This document shows positions 8,865 to 16,150 of a DNA stretch of 64,000 nt, piece by piece. The position numbers were made by a program, and so were the translations under genes. Numbering within the stretch: the stretch's first letter is position 1; the number at the start of each line of letters is the position of its first letter. The notes below the pieces were generated by a model. The model worked only from the letters and a program-made list of their open reading frames with translations, was not told the DNA's origin and searched no databases. Source of the DNA: Bacteroidales bacterium (GTDB taxonomy: Bacteria; Bacteroidota; Bacteroidia; Bacteroidales; UBA932); contig JAFZED010000001.1 of NCBI GenBank assembly GCA_017560825.1, positions 1 to 64,000 on the forward strand, read 5' to 3'.

Positions 8865-9737
8865 ATGAAGAAATTGTCATTCCTGATTGTTCTTTTCCTT
8901 TGTTCGATCGCCGCTGCGGCAGCTGAGAGGGAAACTGACTCCCTGGCCTTCTGCAACGCAGAATGGACCGTAACCGAATTAGGCAAAGGAGCCACTGCCG
9001 CATACGCAAGGGTGGAGATGTTTGACTCTCAGCAGAGCATATCTGTAATAAAGTACCCTGCCAGAAGATTCAAGACCAGATTTGTGCACACCCCGGGTGA
9101 ATATGCCGGAACAACCAGCGCCACAGCGATCGGCGAAGGAGCGGAAATGGCTATAAACGGCGGCTATTTCAATATGAAGGAGCTTGTCCCTTGTGTATAT
9201 TTCAGGATCGGCAAAGAAGTGTTCAGCCTTACCGACAGTTCTGAGGTGTTCAGAGTGAACGGAGTGGTGGGATTCAAGGACAAGAGGGGCAGAAGGGTAC
9301 AGATAAAGAGCTGTCTTCCAGATCAGTATCAAGAAGTTACAGGCAAGTGGCATTCGGTGATGGCAACCGGCCCTATGCTTATGTCCGGTTACGAGATCCT
9401 TGTTCCAGAGTTCGCCAAAACCGATGAAAACGGCAATGGTATCGACTCATTCAATGACAGAAGACACCCCAGAACAGCTATGGGATATGACAGATACGGC
9501 AATATATGCCTGATCGTGATCGACGGCAGACATAAAGGTCAAGGAGATGGTGCAAGCATATATGAAACCGCCTTGATATGCAGCTTCCTAGGTCTGACAG
9601 ACGCCATCAACCTGGACGGAGGAGGATCATCTGCTATATGGAGCAACGAAACCGGCGTGCTGAATCACCCTTCCGACAACAGGGCCTTCGATCACGAAGG
9701 CGAAAGGGTGGTACCTAATATCATCGGGGTTTTCTGA
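8865..9737 (+). CDS. Secreted phosphodiester glycosidase family protein (NAGPA domain)
   Basis: Predicted exported protein with the domain named after N-acetylglucosamine-1-phosphodiester alpha-N-acetylglucosaminidase, which splits sugar-1-phosphodiester bonds. I chose the ATG at 8865 because it begins a clean signal peptide (MKKLSFLIVLFLCSIAAAAA) and follows a promoter-like box; the open frame extends 53 codons upstream into the purD leader without secretion features. The 290-residue protein has MAINGGYFNM, ATGPMLMSG, HPRTAMGYDRYGNICLIVIDG and the hallmark AINLDGGGSSAIW. Bacterial members are poorly characterised and some may act on exopolysaccharide or teichoic-like substrates. It ends 5 bp from the convergent kinase gene. 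Family call good; substrate unknown. Confidence 0.85.
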   Translation: MKKLSFLIVLFLCSIAAAAAERETDSLAFCNAEWTVTELGKGATAAYARVEMFDSQQSISVIKYPARRFKTRFVHTPGEYAGTTSATAIGEGAEMAINGGYFNMKELVPCVYFRIGKEVFSLTDSSEVFRVNGVVGFKDKRGRRVQIKSCLPDQYQEVTGKWHSVMATGPMLMSGYEILVPEFAKTDENGNGIDSFNDRRHPRTAMGYDRYGNICLIVIDGRHKGQGDGASIYETALICSFLGLTDAINLDGGGSSAIWSNETGVLNHPSDNRAFDHEGERVVPNIIGVF

Positions 9738-9742
9738 TCCCC

Positions 9743-10801
9743 CTATAGATTCAAAGATCTGACTACACTTCTGAAAAGGGCCATCTGGTTGCAGGCACGC
9801 ACAAGATTATGATCTGAGTATGCTGTCTTGTAGTAGGTATCTCCGTTTATATAATCAGTAAGGAATCTCACTGCCTGCATGAATGGGAACAGGGCTACTG
9901 CATACGGAAGATTGTCCTTTTCCACATCGGTCAGGAAACCGGAAGCAGACTGAAGGTAGCCTTCTGTGAAGGCTGTATACACTTCCATATCAAACTCGAC
10001 CTGATCGATCTGGGGACAGTCCTCAGCCACATTATTAGCTGCCGTACGAAGGAAATCACCGTAGTCTGAGAACACAAAGCTCGGCATTACCGTGTCAAGG
10101 TCTATTACACAGAGGACTTTACCATCCTTGTCATAGAGCATATTGCTTACCTTTGTGTCACAGTGGCATATACGCTTAGGAAGAAGGCCTTCCCTGTGCA
10201 TACGCTCAGCCTTGCACATCTCATACATATTCTCATTCATCTCGACCAGGAGCTGCTGCACCTGCGGCTGTGCGCACCTTCCGACTGCGTCGGTCTCGAC
10301 AGCCTCGGCAAGCTGTCTTGCCCTCAACTCCATATTATGAAAATCCGGGATAGTCTCACCCAACTGGTGAGGCAGGTCTGCAAGCATGGCCTGGAATTCT
10401 CCGAAAGCAATTCCGGCCTGCCGTGAAGACTCTGGCGTCACCTCTGAGACTGTGACAGAATCCTTTATGAATCTGGATACCCTCCAATAGGAGGAGCCAT
10501 CATGATAGAAGGTGCGGTCTGAATCCTTTAGTCTGATGAATTCAAGAACCTTCCTTTCTATATCATTCTCCCCAGAAGCCTCAAGACGGGCACGTATATG
10601 CGAGGTCACAAGTTCGATATTCCTCTGAAGAAGCTCGACATCCTTGAATATGGCATGGTTGATTCTCTGGAGGACGTAATCATCCTTTCCGTCCGTACGG
10701 ACGATATATGTGTCATTTATAAGGCCCTCGCCAAGAGGGCTGACCTCCAATATATTTCCGATAAGGCCGAAATGGCCTGCGATATATTTCAACGAATCCA
10801 T
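9743..10801 (-). CDS. Phosphotransferase-family sugar kinase, N-acetylhexosamine 1-kinase-like
   Basis: Cytosolic kinase of the aminoglycoside/choline phosphotransferase fold. The ATG at 10801 (MDSLKYIAGHF) gives 352 residues; the upstream 18-codon extension overlaps the preceding gene and looks non-coding. The nucleotide loop GEGLINDTYIV and the strand YVLQRIN resemble NahK-type N-acetylhexosamine 1-kinases. The catalytic loop is HCDTKVSN and the metal-binding motif is VIDLDTVMP, with SDYGDFLRTAAN after it. It starts 11 bp after the GH109 gene, so the pair probably forms an operon in which released GalNAc is phosphorylated. NahK-like activity is inference from motif resemblance and context; other small-molecule kinases share the fold. 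Confidence 0.75.
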   Translation of the reverse strand: MDSLKYIAGHFGLIGNILEVSPLGEGLINDTYIVRTDGKDDYVLQRINHAIFKDVELLQRNIELVTSHIRARLEASGENDIERKVLEFIRLKDSDRTFYHDGSSYWRVSRFIKDSVTVSEVTPESSRQAGIAFGEFQAMLADLPHQLGETIPDFHNMELRARQLAEAVETDAVGRCAQPQVQQLLVEMNENMYEMCKAERMHREGLLPKRICHCDTKVSNMLYDKDGKVLCVIDLDTVMPSFVFSDYGDFLRTAANNVAEDCPQIDQVEFDMEVYTAFTEGYLQSASGFLTDVEKDNLPYAVALFPFMQAVRFLTDYINGDTYYKTAYSDHNLVRACNQMALFRSVVRSLNL

Positions 10802-10812
10802 ATCCTTAGTCG

Positions 10813-12189
10813 TTAATATGCGAAGGCATAGCTGAATCCTTTCTTGACATCCCATTCACCGCGGGTGAAGTCAGGCACCTCAACCGGCATATTGCCGTTT
10901 TCAAGCGACAGACGCGACAGGTCGCTTATGCAGCACCATTCAGCAAGGTCATAGACATCCATGTCAAGAGGAAGACCGTTGTGCAGGCAATACACAAGTC
11001 TGTAATCCATAATGAAGTCCATTCCTCCGTGACCTCCTACGCTTTGGGCAAGCTCCACGAACTCCGGATTCATCAGCGGATTAGGGTACTTCTGCTGGAG
11101 TTCCTTCAAGGCCTCTCCTGAGTAGATCTTCTCGATTCCAAGGGCGTCGTAACCTTCTTCAAGGGACGCATTTTCACGAAGGCAATATAACTGTATCGGA
11201 TACTTTCCAGCATAGCCGTCTGTTCCAACTACCTGATACAGACGATCATATGGGCGTGGAGTCATCACATCGTGCTGAATGAGCATAGTCTTGCCCTTTT
11301 CTGTCCTGATAAGAGTCGATGTCTGATCGGCATTCTTGAATTCAGGGCAAGGCACGCCGTTCTTGAGTTCGTATATCTTCGGACCATTGAACGGCTTTGT
11401 GTCCATCGACACAAGCGTCTTCATTCTGTCTCCGCGATGAATGCCGAGCACCTGACATACAGGGCCTATTCCGTGGGTCGGATAGACGTCTCCCCTATGC
11501 TCCTTGTTGTACTCGAGTCTCCAGCTTTCCCAATACTCGTCCCAGTAAGGGTCAAGACAGTGGTGGTAGGCTCCTTCTACATGGATGACCTCACCGAAGA
11601 CACCCTCCTGAGCCATTGCCAAAGTGGACATCTCAAAGAAATCGTAAACGCAGTTTTCCAACATCATACAATGTCTGCGGGTCTTCTCCGACATATTGAT
11701 AAGGTCCCAGATCTCATCGAGAGTAGTTGCAGCCGGGACTTCGATTGCCACGTGCTTGCCACATTCCATTGCATAGAGGGCTATCGGAACGTGATTCTTC
11801 CAGTCTGTACATATATATACAAGATCCACCTCAGGGCTTTCGCACAATCCTCTCCATGATTCAGCCTCACCTCCGTAGGTCTGGACATCTGCAATGCCCT
11901 TGGCAATCAATCTTTCCGCACTTCTCGTGACGCGGTCCTGCTCTATATCGCAGAGAGCTGTGATCTGACAGTCAGGAACATAGCTCAAGCGGTCCACAGC
12001 ACTGCCGCCACGCATTCCCAGACCGACAATTCCGATTCTGACGGTTTCCAGAGGCTCGGTTGTAAGACCAAGCACGCTTTCCTGTCCTGCCGGACGCTCA
12101 GGGACATCTGTTCTGATGATATTGACTTGTTCCTTGCAGGAAATGAACGACATGGCTGCAATCAGGATTAGAAGAAGGTACCTTTTCAT
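10813..12189 (-). CDS. GH109-like glycosidase, NAD-dependent (alpha-N-acetylgalactosaminidase), lipoprotein
   Basis: Gfo/Idh/MocA-fold exported glycosidase. GH109 enzymes use a tightly bound NAD and a redox-elimination mechanism; characterised members remove alpha-GalNAc, for example from blood-group A antigen. The 458 residues start with a lipoprotein signal (MSFIS-Cys) rather than the Tat signal seen in many relatives. The Rossmann motif VRIGIVGLGMRGGSAVDRL is followed by ALCDIEQDRV, YICTDWKNHVPIALYAMECGKHVAIEVP, ENCVYDFFE, VEGAYHHCLDPYWDEYW and HGIGPVCQVLGIHRGDRM, all characteristic. The C-terminal part holds MDFIMDYRLVYCLHNGLPLD. It is the first gene of a two-gene unit with the kinase. 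The exact sugar removed cannot be proved from sequence. Confidence 0.85.
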   Translation of the reverse strand: MKRYLLLILIAAMSFISCKEQVNIIRTDVPERPAGQESVLGLTTEPLETVRIGIVGLGMRGGSAVDRLSYVPDCQITALCDIEQDRVTRSAERLIAKGIADVQTYGGEAESWRGLCESPEVDLVYICTDWKNHVPIALYAMECGKHVAIEVPAATTLDEIWDLINMSEKTRRHCMMLENCVYDFFEMSTLAMAQEGVFGEVIHVEGAYHHCLDPYWDEYWESWRLEYNKEHRGDVYPTHGIGPVCQVLGIHRGDRMKTLVSMDTKPFNGPKIYELKNGVPCPEFKNADQTSTLIRTEKGKTMLIQHDVMTPRPYDRLYQVVGTDGYAGKYPIQLYCLRENASLEEGYDALGIEKIYSGEALKELQQKYPNPLMNPEFVELAQSVGGHGGMDFIMDYRLVYCLHNGLPLDMDVYDLAEWCCISDLSRLSLENGNMPVEVPDFTRGEWDVKKGFSYAFAY

Positions 12190-12210
12190 ATTCGTTAAAT
12201 ATTATCTATG

Positions 12211-12218
12211 CGAATATA
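12211..12218 (-). promoter_or_regulatory. -7 box for the GH109-kinase pair
   Basis: TATATTCG on the minus strand, one mismatch from TAnnTTTG, lies 22 bp before the GH109 ATG and just after the purH terminator. No convincing -33 element was found. Confidence 0.4.
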
Positions 12219-12230
12219 ATGATTTTTACA

Positions 12231-12263
12231 AAAAAGCCTGCTGCATTTCTGCAACAGGCTTTA
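12231..12263 (-). terminator. Terminator of the purM-purH unit
   Basis: On the minus strand the stem aaagcctgttgca / tgcagcaggctttt is followed by a T-run (ttttttgt). It lies downstream of purH and upstream of the GH109 gene, which therefore needs its own promoter. Confidence 0.8.
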
Positions 12264-12266
12264 TAT

Positions 12267-12292
12267 GAGATCCCCGGTCAAGCCGGGATGAC
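12267..12292. repeat. Short REP-like palindrome, copy 1
   Basis: gatccccggtcaagccggga-tgac: arms ccccgg and ccggg around tcaag, ending in atgac. Copies with the same plan occur at 45773-45803 and, in a diverged form, 60601-60627. It adds a second hairpin between purH and its terminator. Confidence 0.6.
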
Positions 12293-12318
12293 TATATTTA
12301 ATGGTCGGTGATGGCTTT

Positions 12319-13869
12319 TTAGTGCTTGAAGTGACGCATGCCGGTGCAGAGCATTGTGATGCCGCACTCGTTTGACTTCTTCACTGAGTCCTCGTCACGT
12401 ACGCTTCCACCTGGCTGTACGATAGCCTTCACGCCGTACTCTGCTGCGAGAGTCACTGTGTCGTCGAATGGGAAGAAACCGTCTGAACCGAGAACGAGGC
12501 CTTCTGCCTTGATGTCCTTGCCAGCCTCCTTGAGAGCAGCTTCAGCCTGCTCGAGGGCAATCTTAGCTGAACCTACGCGGTTCATCTGACCTGCTCCTAC
12601 ACCGAGGGTAGCGCCGTCCTTGACAACTACGATTGCGTTTGACTTCACGTGCTTAACGATTCTCCAAGCGAAGTCAAGGTCTGTAAGCTGAGCCTCAGTA
12701 GGCTGAGCCTCAGTCACGCACATATCAGCAACAACAGTCTTGGTGTCTATGTCCTGCTCCTGAACGAGGATGCCGCCGTTCATACTTACGTACATATTGT
12801 GACCGCCCTGCTCCTTGCTCATGTCAACCTTGAGGAGACGGAGGTTCTTCTTTGTGCAGAGCACCTCGAGTGCCTCGTCAGTGAATGAAGGTGCCATGAT
12901 GATTTCGAGGAAGATAGGCTTCATAAGCTCTGCCACTTCCTTGTTCACCTCACGGTTTACAGCCACGATACCACCGAAGATGCTGACCTTATCTGCCTCA
13001 TATGCCTTCTTCCAAGCGTCTACAACGTCTGTTCCGATCGCTGCACCGCAAGGGTTCATATGCTTGAGACCTACACAGAACGGAGCCTCGAACTCGCGCA
13101 CGATGTTGAGGGCTGCGTTTGCGTCCTGGATGTTGTTGTATGAAAGTTCCTTTCCGTTGAGCTGTTCAGCTGTAGCGAGAGAGAAAGGTACAGTGTCAAG
13201 AGTTGCATAGAACTTAGCGTTCTGGTGAGGGTTCTCACCGTAACGGAGGCTCTGCTTGAGGTCGTACTCGAGGAAGAGCTTCTCGTTGAGACCTGCGGCC
13301 TTACGCATGTAAGTAGCGATCATCATGTCGTACTCTGCTGTGTGGGTGTAGGCCTCAGCTGAAAGCTGGAGACGGGTCTCTTTTGTAGTGTTGCCGGTCT
13401 CGCGGATCTCAGCGATGATCTTTGCATAGTTCTCTGGGTTGCAGACAACAGTCACTGCGCTCCAGTTCTTAGCTGCCGAACGAAGCATTGAAGGGCCTCC
13501 GATGTCGATGTTCTCGATAGCGTCCTCCATAGTTACGTCAGGCTTTGCGATTGTCTGCTTGAAAGGATAGAGGTTAACGCAGACCATGTCGATGAACTCG
13601 ATACCGTTCTCCTTGAGCTGCTCGATGTGGCTGTCAAGGTCGCGGCGACCGAGGAGACCTCCGTGCACCTTTGGATGGAGTGTCTTCACACGTCCGTCGC
13701 AGATTTCAGGGAAGCCTGTGATCTCGCTGATGTTGATAACCTTAAGTCCTGCGTCCTGCAGAAGCTTCATTGTTCCTCCGGTTGCGATGATCTCCCAACC
13801 GAGTTCCACTAACTGACTGGCGAATTCTACTACGCCTGTCTTATCACTTACACTAAAAAGTGCTCTCAT
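12319..13869 (-). CDS. purH: Bifunctional AICAR transformylase / IMP cyclohydrolase
   Basis: Carries out the last two steps of IMP synthesis: formyl transfer from 10-formyl-THF to AICAR, then ring closure. The ATG at 13869 (MRALFSVSDKTGVVEFA) gives 516 residues; the 23-codon upstream extension overlaps purM and was discarded. The N-terminal MGS-like cyclohydrolase domain has WEIIATGGTMKLLQ and RVKTLHPKVHGGLL. The C-terminal transformylase domain has RYGENPHQNA, CVGLKHMNPCG with the Lys-His pair, SFTDEALEVL, and AIVQPGGSVRDEDSV, ending in GMRHFKH. It is co-directional with purM, 14 bp upstream, and ends at a clear terminator. Confidence 0.97.
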   Translation of the reverse strand: MRALFSVSDKTGVVEFASQLVELGWEIIATGGTMKLLQDAGLKVINISEITGFPEICDGRVKTLHPKVHGGLLGRRDLDSHIEQLKENGIEFIDMVCVNLYPFKQTIAKPDVTMEDAIENIDIGGPSMLRSAAKNWSAVTVVCNPENYAKIIAEIRETGNTTKETRLQLSAEAYTHTAEYDMMIATYMRKAAGLNEKLFLEYDLKQSLRYGENPHQNAKFYATLDTVPFSLATAEQLNGKELSYNNIQDANAALNIVREFEAPFCVGLKHMNPCGAAIGTDVVDAWKKAYEADKVSIFGGIVAVNREVNKEVAELMKPIFLEIIMAPSFTDEALEVLCTKKNLRLLKVDMSKEQGGHNMYVSMNGGILVQEQDIDTKTVVADMCVTEAQPTEAQLTDLDFAWRIVKHVKSNAIVVVKDGATLGVGAGQMNRVGSAKIALEQAEAALKEAGKDIKAEGLVLGSDGFFPFDDTVTLAAEYGVKAIVQPGGSVRDEDSVKKSNECGITMLCTGMRHFKH

Positions 13870-13883
13870 AATGTGTATATAGT

Positions 13884-15053
13884 TTAATAAATAAATTCTC
13901 CGAATTCTGAGCGGATGATGAGTTCCTTGTGGTCGCACTCCTCCACTCTACCGACGATCTGCGCGTCGATACCAAAGCTCTTAGAGATAGCGATCACTTC
14001 CTCAGCATGCTCTGGTGAGAGGTAAACCTCAAGACGGTGACCCATGTTGAACACCTTGTACATCTCAGCCCAGTCTGTACCGCTCTGCTCGTGGATGGTC
14101 TTGAAGAGAGGTGGCACAGGGAAGAGGTTGTCCTTTATCACGCGGATGTTGTCTCCGACAAAATGAAGGATCTTTGTCTGCGCACCGCCTGAGCAGTGTA
14201 CCATACCGTGGATCTCAGGTCTGAGCGCGTCAAGAAGCTTCTTCACTACAGGTGCATAAGTACGTGTAGGAGAAAGAACGAGCTTGCCGGCATCTATCGG
14301 AGAGCCCTCTACAGCGTCTGTCAGCTTGAGGCCGCCGCTGTACACGAGATCCTCTGGAACGCCCTTGTCATAGCTTTCAGGGTACTTCTCGGCAAGATAC
14401 TTCGAGAACACGTCGTGACGTGCGCTGGTAAGACCGTTGCTTCCCATTCCTCCGTTATATTCCTTTTCGTATGTTGCCTGGCCGTAAGATGCGAGACCTA
14501 CGATTACGTCGCCTGGACGGATGTTTGCGTTGTCGATCACGTCGCTGCGCTTCATTCGGCAGGTAACTGTCGAGTCCACGATGATTGTACGCACGAGGTC
14601 ACCCACGTCTGCTGTCTCACCGCCGGTTGCATACACGCCCACTCCCATCTCGCGAAGCTCAGCAAGAAGCTCGTCTGTTCCATTGATGATGGCGCTGATG
14701 ACCTCACCTGGCACGAGAAGCTTGTTGCGTCCTATTGTCGAAGAAACGAGGATATTGTCGACTGCTCCCACACAAAGGAGGTCGTCGATATTCATAATGA
14801 GCGCATCCTGTGCTATACCTTTCCACACACCAAGATCACCTGTCTCCTTCCAGTAGAGGTAGGCAAGAGAAGACTTGGTGCCGGCTCCGTCAGCGTGCAT
14901 AATGTTGCAGTACTCAGGGTCGCCGCCCAGAATGTCGGGGATAATTTTACAGAATGCCTTTGGGAAAATACCTTTGTCGATGTTCTTGATTGCGTTGTGC
15001 ACATCTTCCTTCGAAGCGGAAACACCACGCTGCATATACCTTTGGTTGCTCAT
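13884..15053 (-). CDS. purM: Phosphoribosylformylglycinamidine cyclo-ligase (AIR synthetase)
   Basis: Cytosolic ATP-dependent cyclisation of FGAM to AIR in purine synthesis. The ATG at 15053 (MSNQRYMQRGVSASKED) starts a 389-residue protein; the open frame continues about 110 codons upstream through the end of the BASS gene but that part is unrelated. Visible features are HADGAGTKSSLAYLYW, the central IAQDALIMNIDDLLCVGA, ATGGETADVGDLV and VIVGLASYG of the PurM fold. A somewhat longer form than the E. coli enzyme (about 345) is in my experience usual for Bacteroidota. It is the first gene of the purM-purH unit, with a TATATTCG box at 15078-15085. Confidence 0.94.
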   Translation of the reverse strand: MSNQRYMQRGVSASKEDVHNAIKNIDKGIFPKAFCKIIPDILGGDPEYCNIMHADGAGTKSSLAYLYWKETGDLGVWKGIAQDALIMNIDDLLCVGAVDNILVSSTIGRNKLLVPGEVISAIINGTDELLAELREMGVGVYATGGETADVGDLVRTIIVDSTVTCRMKRSDVIDNANIRPGDVIVGLASYGQATYEKEYNGGMGSNGLTSARHDVFSKYLAEKYPESYDKGVPEDLVYSGGLKLTDAVEGSPIDAGKLVLSPTRTYAPVVKKLLDALRPEIHGMVHCSGGAQTKILHFVGDNIRVIKDNLFPVPPLFKTIHEQSGTDWAEMYKVFNMGHRLEVYLSPEHAEEVIAISKSFGIDAQIVGRVEECDHKELIIRSEFGEFIY

Positions 15054-15077
15054 ACTGAATATTTTTATTACAAACCG

Positions 15078-15085
15078 CGAATATA
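15078..15085 (-). promoter_or_regulatory. -7 box for purM-purH
   Basis: TATATTCG on the minus strand, one mismatch from the -7 consensus, 25 bp upstream of the purM ATG. No good -33 element is visible at the expected distance. Confidence 0.4.
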
Positions 15086-15130
15086 GCAAATTATATTGGA
15101 CTTTTGCCATATCAGGGTTATCTTCTGACG

Positions 15131-16150
15131 TCACTTCCCTGCACGGTAGAGCTGCCAGGAGTTGTAGATGTTGTGCCAGATGCTGTATAATCCTCCTATG
15201 ATGGCAGTTTCCGGAGTCATAAAGGTGTAACCCATCCAGATTGCAAATACTGTATTCTTCTGGCCAAGAGACTGGCCGGCAGTTACTGTGCGCACAGCTT
15301 TGCCGCGCTCCTCGGCTTCCGGACTCACGTCCTTGCGCCTCGGGCGGTAGCTGCTGCCCACAAAACGTCCTGCCGCAAATTGAAAAGCACAGCACAACAA
15401 GGAAATGAGGCCCATAGAAAGCAGCAGGGAGACGCTTAAGCTGCTATGTACTATAGACTTTGTCGTCACTGTGATGGCCAAGGTAAGGGCAACAGCCCAT
15501 AAATAGAAGGCCAGGTCAGGATAAGTCAGCAGACGCTTATGAAGTTTCGGCAGGAGATAGCGCACCAGCCAGGCTGCCAGGCAAGGCAGGATCAGAAGCG
15601 GGAATATCTTGGCCACAATGACGCAGAAGCCCGTCGCAAAGTCCATTCCCTGGACCGGGTGTATCAGCGGCACGATGAGCGGCACAAGAAGGGCAGTCAG
15701 AAGGTTTATAAGGACTGTATATGTCGTAATACCAGCCACATCACCTCCCAGTTTACGGGTCACAACCGCTGCAGCTGTCGCTGTCGGGCATATAAGGCAC
15801 AGCATAGCGCTCTCGATCAGCACCACCTTGCCATAATGGTCAGCCTGCGAAAATCCGATGATCCACACAGCGATCAGACCCAGTATGGTGAAAAGACCTC
15901 CCTGAATCAGCAGGAGCCACCAATGCCAGCGATGGAGCTTCAGATCCTTCGGCTCGATACGGCAGAAGGTAAGGAAGAGCATTGAAAATATAAGAAGAGG
16001 CTGCACCACGGCGATAGCCTCGCTCAGGAACGGACCAGCCCGATGGACCGGTTCGGGCATAATATGATATAAAAGATATATGGATGCTCCCGTCACCATT
16101 GCGATGGGAAGCATCCACTCTCTTATTATATTCTTTATATTCATCAACAT
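15131..16150 (-). CDS. BASS-like transporter (bile acid:sodium symporter fold)
   Basis: Integral membrane protein of 339 residues with about nine or ten hydrophobic helices. The half containing CLICPTATAAAVVTRKLGGD and the C-terminal TAGQSLGQKNTVFAIWMGYTF resemble the crossover motifs of bile acid:sodium symporter (BASS) and arsenite-permease-like carriers. A basic cytoplasmic loop (YRPRRKDVSPEAEERGK) precedes the last segment. Its ATG at 16150 shares one base with the stop of the upstream gene (TAATG); a second ATG two codons later (16144) is also possible. It ends the tgt-led operon. Substrate unknown: bile acid, organic anion or pantoate-type transport are all possible in this superfamily. 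Confidence 0.7.
   Translation of the reverse strand: MLMNIKNIIREWMLPIAMVTGASIYLLYHIMPEPVHRAGPFLSEAIAVVQPLLIFSMLFLTFCRIEPKDLKLHRWHWWLLLIQGGLFTILGLIAVWIIGFSQADHYGKVVLIESAMLCLICPTATAAAVVTRKLGGDVAGITTYTVLINLLTALLVPLIVPLIHPVQGMDFATGFCVIVAKIFPLLILPCLAAWLVRYLLPKLHKRLLTYPDLAFYLWAVALTLAITVTTKSIVHSSLSVSLLLSMGLISLLCCAFQFAAGRFVGSSYRPRRKDVSPEAEERGKAVRTVTAGQSLGQKNTVFAIWMGYTFMTPETAIIGGLYSIWHNIYNSWQLYRAGK

Noticed and set aside
14196..15086. 296-codon plus-strand open frame across purM
   Set aside because: It is the antisense of a well-conserved purM; the translation is rich in Cys, His and Val with no domain.
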